Assembly: GCA_021846605.1 (NCBI GenBank)
Contig: JAJZWQ010000097.1
Span: forward strand, 1-12,345
Direction: 5' to 3'
DNA: 12,345 nucleotides
Source of the DNA: Bacillota bacterium
GTDB taxonomy: Bacteria; Bacillota_E; RBS10-35; JAJYVN01
Below are positions 1 to 5,058 of the stretch, in pieces; positions within the stretch are counted from its first letter, which is position 1; every line of letters starts with the position of its first letter. The translations under genes were made by a program, and so were the position numbers. Under the pieces are notes generated by a model. The model saw nothing but the letters and a program-made list of their open reading frames with translations. It was not told the DNA's origin and ran no database searches.

Positions 1-44
1 CGCATGCCCTTCTGCCCCCGTCAGAAATGGCCATGCCAGAGTGC

Positions 45-73
45 TTGACGACCGGGAACACGCGTGCTACTAT
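45..73 (+). promoter_or_regulatory. Sigma-A-like promoter antisense to nagZ
   Basis: TTGACG (45-50) is followed after exactly 17 nt by TACTAT (68-73), and TG at 65-66 gives an extended -10. Transcription would start near position 80 and run rightwards. The only gene there is the GH3 gene on the opposite strand, whose stop codon is at 82-84, so the transcript would be antisense to its 3' end. No plus-strand reading frame with a ribosome binding site is seen downstream. The match is good for such a GC-rich segment, but activity is an inference. Confidence 0.45.
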
Positions 74-81
74 ACAGAACG

Positions 82-1581
82 TCAGATCGCTTCTCTTCCG
101 AAACTCCACAACAAATGGGACTCTCCCCAGGGCAGCAGGGCGGCGGGTCGTCCCGTGGGTGACGTGGGGTCGGTGGCACTGGTCAGGAGTGCCTCCAAGG
201 AGGCGGGCATCGCGTCCCACGCGGCCAGCAGCCGTCCGGCAGGCACACCCGGTGGCACCGGTGGAGCGATGAGCAGGTGCGTGGCCTCCCCCAGGGAGAG
301 CCATGGCCCGGAGCCATCGCTGCGCAGGGCGGCCTGGGGCCACCACGCCTGCGCGGCAGCCACCAAGGCCTTCGGGGTCGTGGCCCCAGACACTAGGACC
401 TCCGGCTGGGGGCAGGCCGGACCTGGGCGCAATTCGGCGACCGCTGCGCGCGCGATGCGTCGCGCCAGCGCGCTGTCGGCAGGGCGCGCCAGGAGGTGGG
501 GGGCCGCGGCGCCATCCGGCAACGCCCGCCGGGCCAGACCGTGGCGCTGCTTGAGGGCCAGGAGCCGACGCACCGCGTCGTCCAGACGCCCTGCGGGTAG
601 GACCCCGGCCCCAACGGCGGCCATGATCGCGGCGTGCGCCTGCAGGTGCGCGTCCGGCCCGGGGCCCACCAGGATCAGGTCAGCGCCCGCAGCCAACGCC
701 TGGATCGCCGCCGCACCGATGCCGCCGGCCGCCTCCAGGCATCCTCGCATCCCCAGGGAGTCCGTGACAACCACGCCGTCAAAGCCCAACTCCTGGCGTA
801 GGACGCCGTAGGCCGCCGGGCTGAGGCTGGCCGGCCAGCGCTGGTCGAGGTCGGGGACGAGCAGGTGCCCGATCATGACCATCGGGATCCCGTCCGCGAC
901 GGCGGCCGCAAACGGGCGGCGGGCGGCGATAAGTTCGGGGCCGCCCGCCAGCACTGGGAGGGCGTGGTGGCTGTCACCTGTGGTGCCGCCGTGACCGGGG
1001 AAGTGCTTGGCGCAGGCGATGGCGCCCCCGGCCGCCAGCCCGCGCGCGAACGCGCCCGCCAGGCGCGCGCACGCCTCAGGCTCCCGGGAGAACGCCCGCC
1101 CGTTGAGTCCGGGGTTGTCCGCACCCGCCAGGTCGCACACCGGGGCGAGATCCCAGTGGATGCCGCAGGCGGCCAGGCGCAGTGCCGTGGCCCGACCTGC
1201 CTCCTCACAGAGCGCGAGGTCGGCGGCGGCGCCCAGGGCCGCCGCCCCGGGCAGGCTGGCCGGACCGCGCGGCAGCCGCGAAACCCGCCCCCCTTCCTCG
1301 TCGGCACCGACCAGCAGGGGAGCAGCGACCGGGCTCTGGCCGGCCGCCGTTTGCATGTCCGCCACGACCTCTGCTGCACGCGCGGGGTCGGCCAGCGCCG
1401 AGGCGAGCAGCACCACCGCACCCAGGCCCCGCCGGGTGAGTTCGGTGGCATGCGCCTCCCACCCCGCCTCAAGGCTGATGGCCAGCACCGCCAGGGCCTT
1501 GGCGTCCAGTGGCAGGTCTTCGGGCACTGGCGGGCCGGGCGGGGCGCCGGCGGGCAGCACGCGCAACTCATCCACCGGCAA
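82..1581 (-). CDS. nagZ: GH3 beta-N-acetylhexosaminidase (NagZ-like)
   Basis: Predicted glycoside hydrolase family 3 enzyme that removes N-acetylglucosamine from muropeptides or other glycosides in cell-wall recycling. Visible family marks are the substrate-binding GADEEGGRV (about residues 92-100), KHFPGHG (192-198) followed by GDSHH (Asp203/His205 dyad, the acid/base of this family) and VTDSLGM with the nucleophile Asp274. The N-terminal barrel is followed by about 150 less conserved residues. There is no signal peptide, so the enzyme is probably cytoplasmic, unlike the secreted Bacillus NagZ. The chosen start is TTG at 1581, preceded by a GGGGGG tract and overlapping the HAD gene by 14 nt; GTG at 1575 or TTG at 1566 are possible alternatives. 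It is the distal gene of a two-gene unit with the HAD phosphatase. The exact substrate is inferred; a general GH3 beta-glucosidase is less likely given the DSH dyad. Confidence 0.9.
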   Translation of the reverse strand: MPVDELRVLPAGAPPGPPVPEDLPLDAKALAVLAISLEAGWEAHATELTRRGLGAVVLLASALADPARAAEVVADMQTAAGQSPVAAPLLVGADEEGGRVSRLPRGPASLPGAAALGAAADLALCEEAGRATALRLAACGIHWDLAPVCDLAGADNPGLNGRAFSREPEACARLAGAFARGLAAGGAIACAKHFPGHGGTTGDSHHALPVLAGGPELIAARRPFAAAVADGIPMVMIGHLLVPDLDQRWPASLSPAAYGVLRQELGFDGVVVTDSLGMRGCLEAAGGIGAAAIQALAAGADLILVGPGPDAHLQAHAAIMAAVGAGVLPAGRLDDAVRRLLALKQRHGLARRALPDGAAAPHLLARPADSALARRIARAAVAELRPGPACPQPEVLVSGATTPKALVAAAQAWWPQAALRSDGSGPWLSLGEATHLLIAPPVPPGVPAGRLLAAWDAMPASLEALLTSATDPTSPTGRPAALLPWGESHLLWSFGREAI

Positions 1582-2365
1582 GACCCCCCAGCCGGATGGC
1601 CTCCGCGACGCCCGCGCCGTAGGGCGCGCGGGTCACGTGGGCGACAGCCCGTCGGACGGTTTCGGCCGCATTGGCCACCGCCACACCCAGCCCGGCCAGG
1701 TTGAGCATCGGCAGGTCGTTCTCCCCGTCGCCGACGGCGAGGACCTCGGCTGGCTGGGTGCCCAGCAGCGCGCAGAGTTCGGCCAGGGCGGTGCCCTTGT
1801 CGATGCCGGCGGCGGTGATCTCTAAGTAGTGCGGATAGGAGTTGGCAAGCTCCAACTCGCCCGGGGCGAGCGGCGCGATCGCGGCCCGCACCTCCGGCTG
1901 CCGTTGCGCGGGTTCGATCACCAGCAGCTTGGTGGGCGCCACGCGCGGGTGGAAGACCCGGTCCGGGTCCACGGTGGGGGGCACGCCGGCCAGTCGACTG
2001 TATGCGTCGGCGCGCGCGTCCTCCCAGGGCACATAGAGCCTGTCATCCTGGTAAGTCTGCAAAAAAAAGCCGTGCCGGGCACAGACGTCCGCAACGCGTT
2101 GCGCCGCCGCGACGGGAATCGGATGGTGGAGGACCCTCCCGTCGGGGAGCGCCACCAGTCCCCCGTTGTAGGCGATGATAGGGCCCTGCACGCCCAGTCG
2201 GGACTGAACGCCCTGGACGGAGCGAAGCATACGGCCGCTGGCGAGGACGATCGTCCAGCCGGCCGTTTCGGCCTGCGCAAGCGCAAGCCGCACATCCGGC
2301 GCGATCTCGGTGCCGGGTCCCAGCACCGTGCCGTCCAGGTCACAGGCCACTAGCGAGACAGGCAA
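1568..2365 (-). CDS. Cof-type HAD-IIB phosphatase
   Basis: Haloacid dehalogenase superfamily hydrolase of the Cof/IIB type, which dephosphorylates small sugar phosphates or cofactors such as flavin or pyridoxal phosphates. All four HAD motifs are visible: DLDGT (nucleophile Asp9, Asp11), LASGR (Ser43), Lys190 in GIDKGTAL, and GDGENDLPML (Asp212, Asp216). The C2-type cap lies between motifs II and III. About 265 aa, the usual size. An in-frame ATG exists at 2398, but TTG at 2365 is preferred because GGGGAGGA stands six nt before it and the DLDGT motif then falls at residue 9, as usual. The end overlaps the nagZ start, so translational coupling is likely. Substrate cannot be told from sequence; the link to amino-sugar metabolism comes only from the neighbour. 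Confidence 0.9.
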   Translation of the reverse strand: MPVSLVACDLDGTVLGPGTEIAPDVRLALAQAETAGWTIVLASGRMLRSVQGVQSRLGVQGPIIAYNGGLVALPDGRVLHHPIPVAAAQRVADVCARHGFFLQTYQDDRLYVPWEDARADAYSRLAGVPPTVDPDRVFHPRVAPTKLLVIEPAQRQPEVRAAIAPLAPGELELANSYPHYLEITAAGIDKGTALAELCALLGTQPAEVLAVGDGENDLPMLNLAGLGVAVANAAETVRRAVAHVTRAPYGAGVAEAIRLGGLAGG

Positions 2366-2396
2366 ACGGCATCCTCCCCAGGGGGCGCTCCCGCCC

Positions 2397-2405
2397 ATGC
2401 TACCA
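2397..2405 (-). promoter_or_regulatory. Extended -10 promoter for HAD-nagZ
   Basis: On the minus strand TGG is followed directly by TAGCAT (2402-2397), an extended -10 element with four of six consensus bases. No convincing -35 is found 16-18 nt upstream. Transcription would begin around 2390, leaving a short leader of about 25 nt that holds the GGGGAGGA site and the TTG start at 2365. Confidence 0.33.
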
Positions 2406-2658
2406 GAGGGCCCCGGCTGGTGGCGCCATGGCCGAGCGCTTGGCGATCTCAGTCGGGATGGACCAGGAGTTCAGCGGCAGGCCGGCCGGGCGGCGCGTTC
2501 GCACCCCCGGCCGCCCATCGGCATGCCCAGCGTGGCCCCGCCGCGACCTGCGCGATCCCCAACAGGTTCTGGACTGCTGCGGTCAGGCGGTGTCGCCGCT
2601 GGCGCCCGAGGCCTGAGAGCGCGGCGCCCCCGGACACGGCTACCGCCCTCGGGCGTCC

Positions 2659-2673
2659 AAAAGGCGCGCGCCC
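2659..2673 (-). terminator. Weak terminator-like palindrome after yvlD
   Basis: Read on the minus strand, a 10-nt self-complementary GGCGCGCGCC (2672-2663) is followed at once by TTTT (2662-2659), shortly after the YvlD stop codon. A folded hairpin would have a very short stem, so termination is only possible. A second small inverted repeat, CGCCC-TC-GGGCG, lies at 2644-2655. Confidence 0.28.
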
Positions 2674-2679
2674 GGGGCA

Positions 2680-3009
2680 TCAATGGATCAGGTGCGTCAA
2701 GAGAAAGCTGATCACGCTCAGGAGGATCGCGCCAACCAGCGCCCAGCCGAAGCCGCGGATCGCAAAGCCCGGCACGATGGCGCTGGTCAAAAGCAGCATC
2801 AGGGCGTTGATCACAAACGTGAACAGTCCCAGGGTCACGACGGTCAGGGGCAGCGTGAGGATGAGCAGGAGCGGCCGGATGATCGCATTGACGATGCCCA
2901 GGATCGCGGCCGCCACCAGGGTGGCGATGACGCCGCGCAGTTGGAACCCGGGCAGCAGCAGCGCCGTGATGTATAGGGCGAGGGCATTGACCAGCCAGCG
3001 CGCGATCAT
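2680..3009 (-). CDS. yvlD: YvlD-like four-helix membrane protein (phage holin 4_2 superfamily)
   Basis: Small integral membrane protein of 109 aa with four predicted membrane helices (about residues 4-20, 26-43, 50-72 and 85-106) and almost no loops. The central stretch NAIIRPLLLILTLPLTVVTLGLF, given here in pieces as IIRPLL, LTLPLT and TLGLF, is the hallmark of the YvlD/phage-holin superfamily IV. Despite the name these are usually chromosomal; in Bacillus subtilis yvlD belongs to the sigma-W-controlled yvlABCD genes. ATG at 3009 is preferred over a 199-codon extension to 3279 because GGGAGGTG precedes it by about nine nt and the extension is Arg/Pro-rich. It lies downstream of the DUF4097 gene but is separated from it by an oppositely oriented small gene. 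Biochemical function is unknown; an envelope role is inferred. Confidence 0.85.
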   Translation of the reverse strand: MIARWLVNALALYITALLLPGFQLRGVIATLVAAAILGIVNAIIRPLLLILTLPLTVVTLGLFTFVINALMLLLTSAIVPGFAIRGFGWALVGAILLSVISFLLTHLIH

Positions 3010-3145
3010 CGTCCGCCGCACCTCCCGCCTGCGTGTCCAAATTAGGCTAGCAGATTCGACCGCGCCCGGCGCATTGCGCGCGCCTCCGGCATCGCCTCGC
3101 GGGCCTCGGGGCATCCTGTGCCCTGGGAAAGGGGGCCCACACGCA

Positions 3146-3385
3146 ATGGACCTCAATGTGAGCCACATGCTCGCCGCCACCAGCGGAGACATCTGGTGGT
3201 GGGTCGTCGGCATCGCCGCGGTCGTCGCCTTGGTCTGGTGGTGGTCCGCAGCCGCGAGTTCCCGCCACGGCCGCATCATGGCCGGCTCGAGTACGGGCCA
3301 GAACGCCGGCCAGGACGCACCCCAGGACGCCGGCCAGGGCGGGGGCGACCAGGGCGGGCAGGGTAATCAGGACAACCAGGGATGA
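3146..3385 (+). CDS. Small Trp-flanked single-pass membrane protein with Gln/Gly/Asp tail
   Basis: Unrecognised 79-aa protein. A short N-terminus (MDLNVSHMLAATSGD) is followed by one hydrophobic helix with three tryptophans at each end, WWWVVGIAAVVALVWWW (about residues 18-34), then a short polar part with Arg/His, then a low-complexity tail of about 30 residues rich in Gly, Gln, Asp and Asn built from loose GQD/AGQ repeats. The Trp triplets would sit at the two membrane interfaces. A GGGGG tract lies about ten nt before the ATG, a modest ribosome binding site. It diverges from the YvlD gene and converges on the DUF4097 gene, the only inverted member of this cassette. An upstream in-frame extension to 2420 runs antisense through yvlD and is rejected. 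A role with its neighbours is plausible but unproven. Confidence 0.6.
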   Translation: MDLNVSHMLAATSGDIWWWVVGIAAVVALVWWWSAAASSRHGRIMAGSSTGQNAGQDAPQDAGQGGGDQGGQGNQDNQG

Positions 3386-3392
3386 AGGGGGC

Positions 3393-3427
3393 AGGGGAAG
3401 GGGGAACGCCGCCCGCCCCCTTCCCCT
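3393..3427. terminator. Hairpin between convergent genes
   Basis: AGGGGAAGGGGG (3393-3404) and CCCCCTTCCCCT (3416-3427) form a perfect 12-bp stem around an 11-nt loop. It fills the gap between the stop codon of the small membrane protein (3383-3385) and that of the DUF4097 gene (3428-3430). There is no U-run on either side, so it may act as a bidirectional transcription barrier or mRNA 3'-end stabiliser rather than a classical intrinsic terminator. Confidence 0.55.
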
Positions 3428-4564
3428 TCAGCTGAACCGGATGCTGCCGTTGGTGGTGCGCAGGACGAGGCGTGCGTGCGCTTGCGCGCCCCCCCAGTCC
3501 GGCGAGCGCCAGAGCAGTTCCGTTCGTCCCAGGCCGCGCCCCTCCACCTTCGGGGCCGCTGGCCCAAGCCCGCCCGTCTCGAAGCGCCCGTTGCTCGTGC
3601 CGGCATCGATGTCTACGGCGAGGCCGTCCGGCACATGCACGTCGATCGAGCCGTTGCTGGTGACGGCGTGGACCTCGCTACCGTCCTCGTCCGGGCTGGG
3701 TTCGAGCGAGATGCTGCCGTTGCTGGTGCGCAGGTCAAGCCGGCCGCCGAGCCCCAGGGCACCGATGGCCCCGTTGCTCGTCAGGACCTCGACGTCACTC
3801 CCCCGCGTCGCCGAAAGGTCCACGCGGCCGTTGCTCGTCTCCACGCGCAGGCCGTGGAGCTGCACCCCGGTCACCTGAATCGAACCGTTGCCGGTCCGCA
3901 CTACCCCGCCCCAGCGCGCGCCCCGCGGCAACTGCGCCTCGATGGCGAGGGCACCGGGCCACGCGGGTGCGGATCCGTCCCGCCGGACCAGCACCTCGCG
4001 CCCGCGAATCTCGGCGCTCACCGCCGCGGCCACCTGGCGCGCTTCATCCTCAGAGAGCGCGTGCACCGTCTTGCGCAGGACAAGCCGCACCCCCGTGCCG
4101 TCGGATGGCCGCACGGTGATGGAACCGTTCCAACCCTCAAGGTCCAGGCCGGCCGGGCCTTCCTCGCCGCCATCCAGTGGACCCTCGACCACATCCTCGA
4201 AACGGAAGCCCGGACCAAAGGTGCCCCAGCCGGCCTTGGCCGCCCGCTCCATGACGTCGGGCAACGTGGAAAACGTCTTGCCCACGTTCTCTCCCAGCTG
4301 CTCCGCGGCCCGAGACGCGAGGTCCGCGGCCCGCGTCACCATCTCGTCGGCGTGTCGCGCCCAGGACTCGGCCGCGCGGCGCCCGCGCTCGGCGGCCCGC
4401 GCTGTTGCGCGCTCGACCCATTCCGTGCGGCGCGCGCCCGCGCCAAAGCCGCCGCGCCCCTGGGTGTCGCCCACCGCGCGCAAAAGCTCGGCCGCCTCGC
4501 TCGCCGTGATCTTGCCGCTCTCCAACATGCGCAGGATGGCCATCCGTTCCGGCGCCTCTTCCAT
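3428..4564 (-). CDS. YvlB-like DUF4097 beta-repeat protein
   Basis: Protein of 378 aa with three parts. Residues 5-32 (RMAILRMLESGKITASEAAELLRAVG, in pieces) resemble the SHOCT-like helical motif found at the N-terminus of Bacillus YvlB and at the C-terminus of DUF2089 proteins. Residues 45-115 are Ala/Arg/Glu-rich and probably helical. Residues 140-378 are a DUF4097 domain with eight NG-turn motifs (WNG 145, TGNG 224, TSNG 243, 262, 280, 302 and 323, TTNG 370), mostly 18-22 residues apart, as expected of a stacked beta-solenoid or adhesin-like fold. No signal peptide or membrane segment is seen. ATG at 4564 has GGGGGGAG four nt upstream and starts 12 nt after the DUF2089 stop, so the two genes are surely co-transcribed. 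Function in the family is unknown; envelope-stress sensing is inferred from Bacillus yvl genes. Confidence 0.85.
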   Translation of the reverse strand: MEEAPERMAILRMLESGKITASEAAELLRAVGDTQGRGGFGAGARRTEWVERATARAAERGRRAAESWARHADEMVTRAADLASRAAEQLGENVGKTFSTLPDVMERAAKAGWGTFGPGFRFEDVVEGPLDGGEEGPAGLDLEGWNGSITVRPSDGTGVRLVLRKTVHALSEDEARQVAAAVSAEIRGREVLVRRDGSAPAWPGALAIEAQLPRGARWGGVVRTGNGSIQVTGVQLHGLRVETSNGRVDLSATRGSDVEVLTSNGAIGALGLGGRLDLRTSNGSISLEPSPDEDGSEVHAVTSNGSIDVHVPDGLAVDIDAGTSNGRFETGGLGPAAPKVEGRGLGRTELLWRSPDWGGAQAHARLVLRTTNGSIRFS

Positions 4565-4576
4565 GCTGCTCCCCCC

Positions 4577-4981
4577 TCAATCCTCGCGTTCCGGGTGCGC
4601 GATGCGCTCGGCGGCGGCCGCCACGCTGATCTCGCCCCGCTCCAGCGCCGCGAGCACCGCCAGCCGCTGGGCCCGGATCTCGTTCGGATCCGGAGCCGCA
4701 TCCTCAGACGCCAGCCCCAGGTGGGTCAGGACCCCGTCCAACCGCGCCCGCACCGTCGGGTAGGACAGGCCCAGGACGCGCTCCACCTCGCGCAGGTTGC
4801 CGCGCGCACGCAGGAACAGGTCCAGGAACGCCTCTTCGTCGGCGGCCAGCAGCGCGTAGCGCGAGGCGGCAAACCGCCCTTCCACGGCCGTCCCGCACGC
4901 CGCGCACTCCAACCTGCGGGTCTCCATGCCCGCCTGGCAGGCGGGGCAGCGGCTGACCACCCGCCGGGAATCCATGCCCAT
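4577..4981 (-). CDS. DUF2089 zinc-ribbon/HTH putative regulator
   Basis: Protein of 134 aa matching the DUF2089 family. The N-terminus carries a zinc ribbon (Cys12, Cys15, Cys26, Cys29 in two CxxC pairs). The centre contains RGNLREVERVLGLSYPTVRARLDG (in pieces, about residues 60-83), a helix-turn-helix of the type that joins 'one alternative step' to DNA recognition and is the family signature. The C-terminus (RLAVLAALERGEISVAAAAERI, in pieces, residues 106-127) resembles the SHOCT-like motif at the start of the next protein. ATG at 4981 (GGAG seven nt upstream) is chosen; ATG at 4975 is in frame and also served by the G-rich tract. First gene of an operon with DUF4097, under its own promoter. 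A DNA-binding regulator, perhaps of its own operon, is the most likely role; targets are unknown. Confidence 0.87.
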   Translation of the reverse strand: MGMDSRRVVSRCPACQAGMETRRLECAACGTAVEGRFAASRYALLAADEEAFLDLFLRARGNLREVERVLGLSYPTVRARLDGVLTHLGLASEDAAPDPNEIRAQRLAVLAALERGEISVAAAAERIAHPERED

Positions 4982-4999
4982 CCCCCCACTCCATGGACG

Positions 5000-5029
5000 A
5001 TGTTATGGATCAGGCTGGTCGATTGTCAA
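5000..5029 (-). promoter_or_regulatory. Sigma-A promoter of DUF2089-DUF4097 operon
   Basis: On the minus strand a perfect TTGACA (5029-5024) and TAACAT (5005-5000, four of six) are separated by 18 nt. The start of transcription would be near 4993, giving a leader of about 12 nt that still holds the GGAG site. The region is markedly AT-richer than its surroundings and follows the uvrC stop codon (5059-5061) by about 30 nt, so the two units are transcribed separately at least in part. Confidence 0.6.
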
Positions 5030-5037
5030 TTGTGACA
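5024..5037. promoter_or_regulatory. Inverted repeat over the -35 (candidate operator)
   Basis: TGTCA (5024-5028) and TGACA (5033-5037) form a perfect 5-bp inverted repeat with a 4-nt spacer; its centre includes the palindrome CAATTG. It covers the -35 hexamer of the DUF2089 promoter. A dimeric HTH protein could bind here, and the product of the first gene is itself a putative DNA-binding protein. Autoregulation is an inference. Confidence 0.4.
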
Positions 5038-5058
5038 TGCGCAATATGCAAGACCACA

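Larger units (their letters stand above)
2366..2679. other. Intergenic region without a convincing gene
   Basis: This 314-nt gap lies between the YvlD-like gene and the HAD gene. It contains a 62-codon plus-strand frame (2428-2616, ATG start) and an overlapping minus-strand frame of similar length (2449-2637). Neither has a ribosome binding site or a recognisable protein family, and high third-position GC is expected by chance in such DNA. No tRNA T-arm, riboswitch core or housekeeping RNA was recognised. The ends hold a weak terminator-like palindrome (right) and an extended -10 element (left). Confidence 0.5.

Noticed and set aside
2428..2616. 62-codon plus-strand frame in the gap before the HAD gene
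   Set aside because: ATG start but no ribosome binding site, no hydrophobic pattern and no family; an overlapping minus-strand frame is just as open.
2366..2679. Possible tRNA or structured RNA in the largest gap
   Set aside because: No GTTCRANNC T-arm, no acceptor-stem pairing and no riboswitch core could be found by eye.
3010..3279. N-terminal extension of the YvlD-like protein to 199 aa
   Set aside because: Runs antisense through the small plus-strand gene and lacks hydrophobic segments; ATG at 3009 has a good GGGAGGTG.
3300..3380. Repetitive GCCGGCCAG/CAGGACGC DNA as an intergenic repeat element
   Set aside because: It is the codon-level repeat of the Gln/Gly/Asp tail of the small membrane protein and does not recur elsewhere in the window.
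3780..4130. Repeated GCCGTTGCT units as a CRISPR or tandem-repeat array
   Set aside because: They encode the NG-turn rungs of DUF4097, are unevenly spaced and imperfect.
3476..5035. Long plus-strand open frame of 519 codons opposite DUF4097 and DUF2089
   Set aside because: Antisense shadow in GC-rich DNA. The minus-strand genes have family motifs, ribosome binding sites and a promoter; this frame has none.
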